A DNA stretch of 41,586 nt, from NCBI GenBank assembly GCA_021300095.1, contig JAJTHV010000041.1, positions 1 to 41,586 of the forward strand, read 5' to 3'. Below the pieces are notes generated by a model. It was not told the origin of the DNA. It saw only the letters and a list, made by a program, of their open reading frames with translations, and made no database searches. This document shows positions 9,291 to 16,993 of the stretch, one piece after another (positions within the stretch are counted from its first letter, which is position 1; each line of letters starts with the position of its first letter). The position numbers and the translations under genes were made by a program. Source of the stretch: Flammeovirgaceae bacterium. Its GTDB lineage: Bacteria > Bacteroidota > Bacteroidia > Cytophagales > Cyclobacteriaceae.

Positions 9291-10652
9291 TTAATCGAAC
9301 CGAATGGCCTTCACGGGGCTAATTTTCACCATCCAGTGCGCGGGCAATAAAAGCACCAGCGATACAATTCCAAAAATGATCAGGTTCAGCACAATCACCG
9401 TCCACACCGACCATTCAATCGGCACATAACTCACATAATAGTCATGCGGGTTTAGTTTCATAATCTTAAATTGATCCTGCACCCAGCACAAACCAAGGCC
9501 TATAAAGTTTCCCCACACTAGGCCACGAGCAATCAAACTCATGCCACTGTACATAAATACCGACCGCACCGTTTGGTTGGTGGCACCCAGCGCTTTCAGC
9601 ACCCCCACCATCGGCACACGCTCCATCACCAAAATCAAAATCACAGAAATCATATTCACCGATATCACAATCAAAATGATAACCAGTAAAATTTTCACCT
9701 GCCTTTTCACCAAGTCCAGCCATTCAAACACCTGGATAAACCGATCGCGCACCGACTCCACATTCAAATCATAATCCATGGAAGAGGCAATTTTCACACG
9801 TGCATTTTCAAGCGCGGCCCGATCATAGTCAAACGAAAACAGGGATGCCGGCACCGGTTCTTCGTAAAGAATTGTGTCGATCTCTTCAGGCACCGAGCGC
9901 TGATTTAATAACCCACGCTTCCATAAATCAAATGCCCCAAACTGATTCATGTCTAACGTTACTTCTAGTCCGCCTGCTTCATTGGCATTCCAGCCATTCA
10001 GTTGCTGTACCATTCGCAGGTCGCCAATCAACACTTTGCCGTCAAAGTAGTCCGACAAATTAGTTTCATACAACCCCACAATTTTCAATCTGCGAAAGCG
10101 CGGAGGGTTTTGAAAAAAATGCAAAATAATATCATCACCTACCTTGGCCTCCATTTTATTTGCAATCACACGGCTCATCACCACTTCCCTTGAATACGTG
10201 GAGTCATTAAAATGAATGAAGCGCCCCTCCACCATGTTTTCCTTAAAATAGTCAGGCGACTCCGCAAAATTCGAAGTTCCTCGTCCTACTCCTTTAAAAA
10301 TTATTCCCAATACCTCCCCTTCCGTTTTAATTAAGCCAGCCTTGTGGCTATATTCCTGCACATGCTTTATAAACGGAAACCGAGCCGGATGCTCATATAA
10401 CCCAATGTGGAAATTAAAAGGCTGCTCTTCTACCGCATTGTTCATCGTAAACTTGGTAATCACCAAATGATTCGTAAACGAATAAATTTTTTGCTTTACG
10501 GCTGTTTGAAATCCCCTCATAATCAAAAACGAGACAATCGCAGCCGCCAGACCAATGGCGATGGTGGCCACAGCAATCGTATGAATAGTCGAGGCAAAAC
10601 CGCCCGAGGTACTTTGCCTAAGTCTTTTCGAAATGAAGTACGAAAGGTTCAA
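9291..10652 (-). CDS. ABC transporter permease, LolC/LolE (MacB-FtsX) family
   Basis: About 453 residues. An N-terminal transmembrane helix (about 20-45 in IAVATIAIGLAAAIVSFLIM), a periplasmic MacB-type core domain with the usual SPDYFKENMVEGR-like region, and three C-terminal helices with the FtsX signature (LVMERVPMVGVLKALGATN). This is the LolC/LolE-type organisation, whose members extract outer-membrane lipoproteins; other MacB-like permeases move different cargo. No ATPase gene is adjacent, so it must use one encoded elsewhere. The start is uncertain: GTG 10709 gives extra residues and would overlap the divergent namZ reading frame; TTG 10652 yields MNLSYFISKRLRQ, which resembles the normal start of this family, and is preferred. 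Confidence 0.85.
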   Translation of the reverse strand: MNLSYFISKRLRQSTSGGFASTIHTIAVATIAIGLAAAIVSFLIMRGFQTAVKQKIYSFTNHLVITKFTMNNAVEEQPFNFHIGLYEHPARFPFIKHVQEYSHKAGLIKTEGEVLGIIFKGVGRGTSNFAESPDYFKENMVEGRFIHFNDSTYSREVVMSRVIANKMEAKVGDDIILHFFQNPPRFRRLKIVGLYETNLSDYFDGKVLIGDLRMVQQLNGWNANEAGGLEVTLDMNQFGAFDLWKRGLLNQRSVPEEIDTILYEEPVPASLFSFDYDRAALENARVKIASSMDYDLNVESVRDRFIQVFEWLDLVKRQVKILLVIILIVISVNMISVILILVMERVPMVGVLKALGATNQTVRSVFMYSGMSLIARGLVWGNFIGLGLCWVQDQFKIMKLNPHDYYVSYVPIEWSVWTVIVLNLIIFGIVSLVLLLPAHWMVKISPVKAIRFD

Positions 10653-10689
10653 AGAATAACTAAATTTGATTTCCAGCAAATTAGATAAA

Positions 10690-12006
10690 ATGATTGACAC
10701 CACACACACTCAAGTACTTGGCGGCCTGCCCTTGCGAGGCGCAGTAGGGCACCGGGCTTTACGCTACAAGCCACGCCAAAAGGCAACAGTCAATTTAAAC
10801 AGTTCAAGCAAGCGTGTCTTTTCGCTGCAATCCCTGGCCGATGCCTCTTACATCAGGCACTGCGTCACGGCATGTCTGCTCATTCTATTCAGCTTCACCC
10901 CGTCACATGCGCAGAAAATACAAATGGGTGCCGAGCAACTCGATGTGCTGCTGGCTAAATTAGGTCAACAGCGCGTGGCACTCCTCGTCAATCACACCGC
11001 CACTATTGGCAAAACACATCTCGTAGATTCTCTTCAAAAAAGAGGTGTAGCCATTCAAAAAATATTTTCTCCTGAGCACGGCTTTCGAGGCGATGCCGAT
11101 GCTGGCGAAACCGTAAAAGATGGCACCGATGCAAAAACCGGTTTGCCCTTAGTGTCGCTCTATGGCTCTAACAAAAAACCTACAGCCGCCCAACTGGCCG
11201 ATGTAGATATTGTAATCTTCGACATTCAAGATGTAGGCGTACGCTTTTATACTTACATCAGTTCTTTGCATTACTTAATGGAAGCTTGTGCTGAGCAAAA
11301 CAAAAAAGTAATAGTGCTCGATCGCCCCAACCCTCACGGCAATATGATTGACGGTCCTATTCTCGATCCTGCCCTCAAATCATTTGTAGGCATGCACCCT
11401 ATTCCCATCGCGCACGGACTCACCATTGCCGAATATGCCCAAATGATTAATGGCGAAGGTTGGCTGGAAGGAAAGAAAAAATGCCCGCTCGAAGTAGTGC
11501 CCATGAAAAATTACAATCACGCCATGTTCTATTCCATTCCTATCAAGCCATCACCTAACCTGCCCAACGATCAGGCCATTGCCTTATATCCATCCACTTG
11601 TTTGTTTGAAGGCACGGCATTAAGTGTTGGGCGCGGCACACAACATCCCTTCGAATGGATCGGCCACCCCGATTTAAAAAATCAGCCGTTTCAATTTACA
11701 CCCATCACCATTGTAGGCATGGCCAAAAATCCACCTCACGAAAACAAAGTGTGTTACGGCATTGACCTGAGCAAAGAAAAAACCACTAACGAAATTTCAC
11801 TCAAGCATCTCATTCGTTTCTACCAACAATTTCCCGACAAGGAAAAGTTTTTCATTCCATACTTCGACAAACTGGCCGGCACTAAAACACTCAAAGAGCA
11901 AATCAAAAAAGGCATGAGCGAAAAACAAATTCGTGCCACTTGGAAAAAAGGCCTGACTGAATTCAAAAAGAAAAGAAGCAAGTACCTTATGTATCCGGAA
12001 AAATAA
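10690..12006 (+). CDS. namZ: exo-beta-N-acetylmuramidase NamZ family protein (DUF1343)
   Basis: The DUF1343/NamZ fold is clear from LLVNHTATIG, IFSPEHGFRGDADAGETVKD, FDIQDVGVRFYTYISS, VLDRPNPHG and LFEGTALSVGRGTQHPFEW. NamZ enzymes remove non-reducing-end N-acetylmuramic acid from peptidoglycan fragments. A signal-like hydrophobic segment (TACLLILFSFTPSHAQ) precedes the domain, so the product is probably periplasmic or extracellular. The start is abnormal: the only in-frame ATG (10690) lies about 60 codons before the signal peptide, and the region between is a dispersed non-coding repeat (10719-10845). No ATG, GTG or TTG exists in frame between 10690 and the signal peptide; an ATC (10852) is nearby. 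The GH5 gene follows 24 bases downstream. Confidence 0.88.
   Translation: MIDTTHTQVLGGLPLRGAVGHRALRYKPRQKATVNLNSSSKRVFSLQSLADASYIRHCVTACLLILFSFTPSHAQKIQMGAEQLDVLLAKLGQQRVALLVNHTATIGKTHLVDSLQKRGVAIQKIFSPEHGFRGDADAGETVKDGTDAKTGLPLVSLYGSNKKPTAAQLADVDIVIFDIQDVGVRFYTYISSLHYLMEACAEQNKKVIVLDRPNPHGNMIDGPILDPALKSFVGMHPIPIAHGLTIAEYAQMINGEGWLEGKKKCPLEVVPMKNYNHAMFYSIPIKPSPNLPNDQAIALYPSTCLFEGTALSVGRGTQHPFEWIGHPDLKNQPFQFTPITIVGMAKNPPHENKVCYGIDLSKEKTTNEISLKHLIRFYQQFPDKEKFFIPYFDKLAGTKTLKEQIKKGMSEKQIRATWKKGLTEFKKKRSKYLMYPEK
10719..10845 (+). repeat. dispersed hairpin-rich repeat, copy A
   Basis: About 127 bases that match 38071-38193 on the opposite strand along the whole length. Shared blocks include GGCACCGGGCT, CAAGCCACGC, a CAG-CAAT-TTAAA middle and CCGATGCC at the end. 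Hairpin 1: TGCCC (10727-10731) with GGGCA (10747-10751), enclosing TGCG-AGG-CGCA (10733-10743). Hairpin 2: GGCTT (10755-10759) with AAGCC (10768-10772). The two copies differ by one- or two-base indels that break the reading frame, so the element is not coding even though an ORF runs through it. It sits in the start region of namZ. Confidence 0.75.
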
Positions 12007-12030
12007 TTTCATCACCGAACTTCTTTTCTT

Positions 12031-14100
12031 ATGAAACGATTCTTGCGCATCCTCCGGATAATTGGGGTGATCAGCCTGGTGCTGATCGTATTTGGTTATT
12101 GGTATTTATTTACTGATAGTCCCTTTCCTTCTGTGGATACGCAAGGGTTAGTTCTAACCTCCAGCAAAAACATTCCGAAAGGAGCTGCTATATTGCATAC
12201 GAGCGACAGTCTCCAGAAAAACATAGTCGCACACGACGGGTGGTTTCGCGATCCGCTCGGTCGTGTGATGATTCTTCACGGCATCAACGTGAGCGGAAGC
12301 AGCAAAACACCCTTCGCACCTTCTATTCCCAGCCATCAGAAAGAAAATTTTTATGAAAGCGTATACACCGTTTCGTTTGTCGGTCGACCATTTCCTTTGG
12401 CCGAAGCCGATCAGCATTTCGCGCGTCTTCATCAGTGGGGTTATCGGTTTCTGCGTCTGCTCATCACGTGGGAAGCGATTGAACATGCTGGCCCCGGAAA
12501 GTACGATGAAGACTATCTCAACTACATTCAAGCCATTGTAAAAAAAGCGGCCGAGCATCACATCAACGTATTCATCGATCCGCATCAGGATGTGTGGAGC
12601 CGGTTTAGCGGTGGCGATGGCGCTCCGTACTGGACGTTGGAGAAAGCAGGCTTCGATCCACTCAAGTTTACAGAAACCGGTGCGGCCGTTATTCACAATA
12701 TAGAAGGCGATCCCTTTCCCAAAATGATATGGCCCACCAACTATGATAAGCTGGCTGCAGCCACCATGTTCACCTTATTCTTTGGCGGAAATGATTTTGC
12801 ACCCGCAGCAAAAATGGATAGCATTTCGGCACAAGACTATTTACAAACACATTACATCAACGCCATTTTACAGGTAGCACTTAAACTAAAAGGAATGCCC
12901 AATGTGATTGGCTTTGATACATTCAATGAGCCATCCACAGGTTACATCGGCATCAACGGTTTAGATTCACTCGGGCTACTCAAAAACGGATTGATGCCTA
13001 CGTACTTCGAGGGAATGGTGGCCGGTGGAGGAAACACAGTGGAAGTTGGTCACTATGAATTTAAGTTGACTGGCCCCACCGAAGTAGAAAAAGTAAAACT
13101 CAACCCCAATCATTTATCAGCCTGGAAAAAATCTTCTCCTGACATTTGGCAACAAGCCGGTGTGTGGGGCTATGATTCGCAAAACAAACCCGTTGTTTTA
13201 CAATCCGATTATTTTAAAATTAGAAATGGTAAGCGCGTCAATTTCACCGAAACGTATTTCAAACCATTCGCAATAAAATTTGCCGAAGCTATTCACTCGG
13301 TGGATAGCTCGTGGCTCATTTTCACCGAATCTGCTTTGCATACCGAGCTGCCGATTTTCGATCCGGAAGTAAGCCGACACATGGTCAATGCCGAGCACTG
13401 GTACGATGGCGCCACCCTATTATTAAAAGAATACTCTGCGTGGTTTGGTGTTGACACGCAAAAAGCAAAGCCGGTTTTTGGTAAATCAACCATCCGCGAA
13501 ACGTTTCATAATAACATGGCTTCATTCAAAGAAGAAACACAACGCACCCTCGGCAACCAACCCACACTGATCGGAGAATTTGGCATACCCATGGACTTGG
13601 ATGAAAGAGAAGCGTACATCACCGGCAACTATCAAGATCAGGAAGATTGTCTTGATCGATCATTTCGTGCAATGGAATCGAATCAACTCAGCTATACACT
13701 TTGGAATTACACCACCGACAATACCCACGCGCATGGCGATGGCTGGAATGGCGAAGACCTTTCGATCTTCAGCACGAATTCTCAAAAAACAAAATCAGCC
13801 AATTATAAAGGCGCCCGAGCAGTAGCAGCTGCCATTCGGCCTTATCCTTACAAAATAGCTGGTGAACCCATCAACTACTTCTTTGATAAAGACAAAGGCA
13901 TATTCTATCTCGAATTTACATCATCGAGTAATGAGAAAGTTCCTACTGAAATTTTCGTACCCGCTCTTCATTTCGAAAAAGGATTTGACGTGCAACACAC
14001 TCCCGGCCAATTAAAATTCGATAACAAAAACAGCCTCTTGTTGTTCTACCCCACAGCAGCAGGAGTGCAACGGCTGTTGATCAAACGAATAGCAGACTAA
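12031..14100 (+). CDS. GH5 family glycosidase, endoglycoceramidase/glucocerebrosidase-like (GH5_12-type)
   Basis: 689 residues starting with an N-terminal anchor or signal (MKRFLRILRIIGVISLVLIV). The catalytic domain carries DPHQDVWSRFSGGDGAPYW (about 183-201), FDTFNEP with acid/base Glu300, EHWYDG (455-460) and IGEFG with nucleophile Glu516, then a C-terminal beta domain. The HQDVWSRFSGG signature is characteristic of the GH5 branch holding fungal glucosylceramidases and steryl-beta-glucosidases and the endoglycoceramidases. A glycosphingolipid or steryl glucoside is the expected type of substrate, but this is family-based. The gene follows namZ by 24 bases and precedes nth by 20, so it lies in a co-directional run, though nth is functionally unrelated. 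Confidence 0.85.
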   Translation: MKRFLRILRIIGVISLVLIVFGYWYLFTDSPFPSVDTQGLVLTSSKNIPKGAAILHTSDSLQKNIVAHDGWFRDPLGRVMILHGINVSGSSKTPFAPSIPSHQKENFYESVYTVSFVGRPFPLAEADQHFARLHQWGYRFLRLLITWEAIEHAGPGKYDEDYLNYIQAIVKKAAEHHINVFIDPHQDVWSRFSGGDGAPYWTLEKAGFDPLKFTETGAAVIHNIEGDPFPKMIWPTNYDKLAAATMFTLFFGGNDFAPAAKMDSISAQDYLQTHYINAILQVALKLKGMPNVIGFDTFNEPSTGYIGINGLDSLGLLKNGLMPTYFEGMVAGGGNTVEVGHYEFKLTGPTEVEKVKLNPNHLSAWKKSSPDIWQQAGVWGYDSQNKPVVLQSDYFKIRNGKRVNFTETYFKPFAIKFAEAIHSVDSSWLIFTESALHTELPIFDPEVSRHMVNAEHWYDGATLLLKEYSAWFGVDTQKAKPVFGKSTIRETFHNNMASFKEETQRTLGNQPTLIGEFGIPMDLDEREAYITGNYQDQEDCLDRSFRAMESNQLSYTLWNYTTDNTHAHGDGWNGEDLSIFSTNSQKTKSANYKGARAVAAAIRPYPYKIAGEPINYFFDKDKGIFYLEFTSSSNEKVPTEIFVPALHFEKGFDVQHTPGQLKFDNKNSLLLFYPTAAGVQRLLIKRIAD

Positions 14101-14120
14101 CCGTGCATCGCAGTTTAATT

Positions 14121-14756
14121 ATGACCAAGCAGGAAAAAGCCGATAAAATCATTTCGATATTAGAAAAACTGTATCCCACAGTAGAAGTGCCCTTGCATCA
14201 CAAAGATGCCTACACACTTCTTGTGTCTGTTCTGCTTTCTGCGCAATGCACCGATGAACGTGTGAACAAAGTAACACCGCATCTTTTTAAAGCGGCCGAC
14301 AATCCTTACGACATGATGAAGCTTTCAGTCGAAGAGATTCGTGAAATCATCAAGCCTTGTGGATTATCGCCCATGAAATCCAAAGGCATTGCCGGGCTTT
14401 CAAAAATATTGGTAGAAAAATACAACGGGCAAGTGCCTGATACTTTTGAGGCGCTCGAAGCTCTTCCGGCAGTAGGTCATAAAACCGCCAGTGTGGTGAT
14501 GACGCAATGGTTTGGCAAGCCAGCCTTTCCAGTAGACACACACATTCACCGACTTGCGTATCGATGGACACTGAGCACCGGTAAAAGTGTGGAGCAAACC
14601 GAACGCGATTTAAAAAAAGTGATCCCCATCGAAAAATGGAATAAGGCGCACTTGCAAATCATCTACTTCGGCAGAGAATACTGTCCGGCACGCGGCCACG
14701 ATTGGAAAACCTGCCCGATCTGCAAAAAGTATATGCGTAAAGAGCTACGCGACTAA
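14121..14756 (+). CDS. nth: endonuclease III (DNA glycosylase/AP lyase)
   Basis: 211 residues from ATG 14121, the same length as the E. coli enzyme (a GTG at 14103 would add six residues). The helix-hairpin-helix LPAVGHKTASVV carries catalytic Lys121, and Asp139 sits in FPVDTHIHRLAY, matching Lys120 and Asp138 of E. coli. It removes oxidised pyrimidines and cuts abasic sites in base-excision repair. Odd feature: the C-terminal iron-sulfur loop has only three cysteines (Cys188, Cys198, Cys201) with wrong spacing, and nothing after Cys201 replaces the fourth ligand, so a normal [4Fe-4S] cluster is doubtful. The coding region ends 24 bases before palindrome copy 1. Confidence 0.95.
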   Translation: MTKQEKADKIISILEKLYPTVEVPLHHKDAYTLLVSVLLSAQCTDERVNKVTPHLFKAADNPYDMMKLSVEEIREIIKPCGLSPMKSKGIAGLSKILVEKYNGQVPDTFEALEALPAVGHKTASVVMTQWFGKPAFPVDTHIHRLAYRWTLSTGKSVEQTERDLKKVIPIEKWNKAHLQIIYFGREYCPARGHDWKTCPICKKYMRKELRD

Positions 14757-14779
14757 TTCCACTATAAATTGTCATTTTT

Positions 14780-14824
14780 CGAACCCCGCAAATTGAAAGT
14801 CAGACTTTCAATTTGCGGGGTTCG
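14780..14824. repeat. perfect palindrome, copy 1 (left flank of ATPase cassette)
   Basis: Arms 14780-14801 and 14803-14824 are exact reverse complements (22 bp each) around a single A at 14802. The inner 42 bases (14782-14823, beginning AACCCCGCAAATTGAAAG) recur identically at 16004-16045. On the plus strand the right arm is followed by a tandem CGTATTTTT repeat (14823-14840), so it can also act as an intrinsic terminator for nth. Confidence 0.95.
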
Positions 14825-14841
14825 TATTTTTCGTATTTTTG
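14812..14841 (+). promoter_or_regulatory. predicted Bacteroidota-type promoter of the ATPase gene
   Basis: TATTTTTG at 14834-14841 fits the Bacteroidota -7 box TAnnTTTG exactly. TTTG at 14812-14815 is a good -33 box at a spacing of 18 bases, and this TTTG is inside the right arm of palindrome copy 1. The ATG lies five bases after the -7 box, so the message would be nearly leaderless. Predicted by motif only. Confidence 0.45.
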
Positions 14842-14846
14842 CTATT

Positions 14847-16001
14847 ATGTTGCTTAGCCGCCTGAAAGAAAGAGAAATCAGAAAATACCTGAAGCATTTT
14901 CCCGCTGTAGGTATTACGGGGCCACGTCAATGCGGAAAATCAACGTTAGCCAAAGAAATCATTCGCAGTTACAAGAAAGCGATGTATCTGGATTTGGAAA
15001 ACCCGGAGGACAGAGCAAAACTCACAGATCCTTCTTTGTTCTTATCACAAAATCAAGGTAAACTGATCTGCTTCGATGAAGTGCAATTTATGCCTGAGCT
15101 GTTCATGATACTGCGTAGTGTGATAGATCGCACAAAGAAAAATGGGCAATTTCTTCTGCTCGGTTCCGCCTCGCCCGAACTATTGAAACAATCCTCAGAA
15201 ACATTGGCCGGCAGAATTGTGTACACCGAACTCAGTCCTTTTGGTCTTATTGAAACGATCGAGCTTCCCAAAGCTTCATTACAAAAACTATGGGTGCGGG
15301 GTGGCTTCCCCATGAGTTTCTTGGCGAAACAAGAAAACATCAGTTTTGTATGGCGCAAAAACTTTGTTCGTACCTTTTTGGAAAGAGACTTGTCCGCATT
15401 TGGAGTAGGTATCGCTCCTGAAAACATGCGCAGATTTTGGATGATGTGTGCTCACTTGCACGGCCAAGCACTTAATTTATCAAGCTTGGGTAACTCGCTT
15501 GGCATTACGCACCCTACCGTGAAACACTATGTAGACGTAATGGTTAACACATACATGCTGCGTAAAATTGAACCGTACTATGCCAACATCGATAAGCGCT
15601 TAAAGAAAAGTTCAAAAATCTATCTTGCTGATAGTGGGTTACTTCACACGCTACTCAACATCAGCAGCATCAATGATTTAATGTCGCACCCGGTAGCCGG
15701 ATTTTCGTGGGAAGGGTTTGTGCTCAGTCAGATGATGAGCCACTTACCAGACTGGGAGTTTTACTATGCCACCACGGCCGACCAAGCCGAAATTGATTTT
15801 GTTATAAAAAAAGGAAAACGGCTGGTAGCCATCGAATGTAAACTTTCTAAAGCACCCCGAGTGACAAAAGGATTCTATTACTTGTTAGCTGATCTAAAAA
15901 TAAAAGAAGCTTTTGTGGTTTGTCCAGTCGAAGAAGGATTTTCGATTAGTAAGCAAACAAGCGTAGTCAGCATCTCCGAACTTTTAAATAAACTACATTA
16001 A
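14847..16001 (+). CDS. AAA+ ATPase with DUF4143 (PD-(D/E)XK nuclease-like) domain, palindrome-flanked
   Basis: 384 residues from ATG 14847; the reading frame continues upstream through the palindrome, but no promoter-compatible start is there. N-terminal AAA domain: Walker A GPRQCGKST (25-33), Walker B LICFDEVQ (Asp77, Glu78) and a sensor Ser in LLLGSAS. Then a winged-helix-like segment (about 208-240) and the DUF4143 region, whose end has the nuclease-fold signature Glu289 ... Asp317 (AEIDFVI) ... Glu330-x-Lys332 (AIECK). All expected catalytic positions are present. Its cellular role is unknown; this ATPase family is abundant and often variable between related genomes. Stop codon and palindrome copy 2 are two bases apart; the gene separates nth from fmt. 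Confidence 0.9.
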   Translation: MLLSRLKEREIRKYLKHFPAVGITGPRQCGKSTLAKEIIRSYKKAMYLDLENPEDRAKLTDPSLFLSQNQGKLICFDEVQFMPELFMILRSVIDRTKKNGQFLLLGSASPELLKQSSETLAGRIVYTELSPFGLIETIELPKASLQKLWVRGGFPMSFLAKQENISFVWRKNFVRTFLERDLSAFGVGIAPENMRRFWMMCAHLHGQALNLSSLGNSLGITHPTVKHYVDVMVNTYMLRKIEPYYANIDKRLKKSSKIYLADSGLLHTLLNISSINDLMSHPVAGFSWEGFVLSQMMSHLPDWEFYYATTADQAEIDFVIKKGKRLVAIECKLSKAPRVTKGFYYLLADLKIKEAFVVCPVEEGFSISKQTSVVSISELLNKLH

Positions 16002-16003
16002 CA

Positions 16004-16045
16004 AACCCCGCAAATTGAAAGTCAGACTTTCAATTTGCGGGGTTC
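16004..16045. repeat. perfect palindrome, copy 2 (right flank of ATPase cassette)
   Basis: The 42 bases are identical to 14782-14823. Perfect arms of 20 bp (16004-16023 and 16025-16044) surround a single A at 16024. It starts two bases after the ATPase stop codon and could form its terminator hairpin, but no T-run follows on the plus strand. The fmt start codon is 15 bases downstream. Confidence 0.95.
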
Positions 16046-16059
16046 ATAAATCCACACAA

Positions 16060-16992
16060 ATGACTCCACTTCGCATCATTTTTATGGGCACGCCTGAGTT
16101 TGCCGTGCCGAGTTTAGAAATACTTATTGAAAACAAGTTTCAAGTGGTAGCCGTGATTACAGCACCCGATAAACCGCAAGGCCGTGGGCAAAAACTGACT
16201 GCGTCACCAGTAAAGGAGTGTGCGTTGAAGTACCACATCCCGGTGCTGCAACCTACCAATCTAAAATCGCCTGAATTTTTAGAAGAGTTAAAAAGTTATC
16301 AAGCCAATTTGCAAATCGTTGTTGCCTTTCGGATGTTGCCCGAAGTGGTGTGGGCAATGCCTGCCATCGGCACATTTAATTTGCATGGCTCACTCCTGCC
16401 ACAATACCGCGGAGCAGCTCCCATCAACTGGGCTATTATCAACGGAGAAAAAGAAACAGGCGCCACCACGTTTTTTCTCAAACACGAGATTGATACCGGC
16501 AGCATCATCTTTCAAGACAAAGAACCTATCCATGAAAATGATGACGTGGGCACCGTTTACGACCGGTTGATGAACAAGGGAGCGCAACTCGTTTTGAAGA
16601 CTGTGCGAGCCATTGAACAAGGAAACTACGCATCTACTCCACAGCCCAGTGGTATTGAAATAAAACACGCGCCTAAAATCTTCAAAGAAACGTGCGAAAT
16701 CAACTGGAATCAACCGAGTGAGCAAATCCGCAATTTCGTTCGGGGGCTGAGTCCCTACCCTGCCGCATGGACCTCATTGAACGGAAAAGTATATAAGGTA
16801 TTTCGGGTAACTCGTCTTCCTGTCAATGCAAGTAACTCATCTCTCTCCACGGGATCTATTCAAACCGATAACAATACGTATCTTTATGTCAAAACTTCAG
16901 ACGGCTGGATTTCAATAGAAGAGTTTCAACCGGAAGGTAAAAAGCGAATGGCGGTACAAGATTTTTTCAGAGGTAATAAAATAGAAATATAA
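16060..16992 (+). CDS. fmt: methionyl-tRNA formyltransferase
   Basis: 310 residues, typical of the family. N-terminal formyltransferase domain with [15 protein letters not shown], the folate-binding/active-site block [17 protein letters not shown], and DTGS further on; C-terminal oligonucleotide-binding-like domain ([11 protein letters not shown]). It adds a formyl group from 10-formyl-tetrahydrofolate to initiator Met-tRNA. I chose ATG 16060 ([10 protein letters not shown]); the longer frame from 16015 begins inside palindrome copy 2 and is spurious. Its stop codon lies only one base before folA, so the two folate-linked genes are co-transcribed. Confidence 0.97.
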   Translation: MTPLRIIFMGTPEFAVPSLEILIENKFQVVAVITAPDKPQGRGQKLTASPVKECALKYHIPVLQPTNLKSPEFLEELKSYQANLQIVVAFRMLPEVVWAMPAIGTFNLHGSLLPQYRGAAPINWAIINGEKETGATTFFLKHEIDTGSIIFQDKEPIHENDDVGTVYDRLMNKGAQLVLKTVRAIEQGNYASTPQPSGIEIKHAPKIFKETCEINWNQPSEQIRNFVRGLSPYPAAWTSLNGKVYKVFRVTRLPVNASNSSLSTGSIQTDNNTYLYVKTSDGWISIEEFQPEGKKRMAVQDFFRGNKIEI

Positions 16993-16993
16993 A

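Noticed and set aside
14823-14840. Tandem CGTATTTTT repeat after palindrome copy 1 as a separate mobile-element feature
   Set aside because: More simply part of the terminator T-tract and the -7 promoter box; copy 2 lacks it.
14769-14846. Upstream extension of the ATPase ORF and the similar extension of fmt from 16015
   Set aside because: Both only translate the palindrome; the same residues (KVRLSICGV) appear in both because the DNA is repeated. ATG 14847 and ATG 16060 fit the families.
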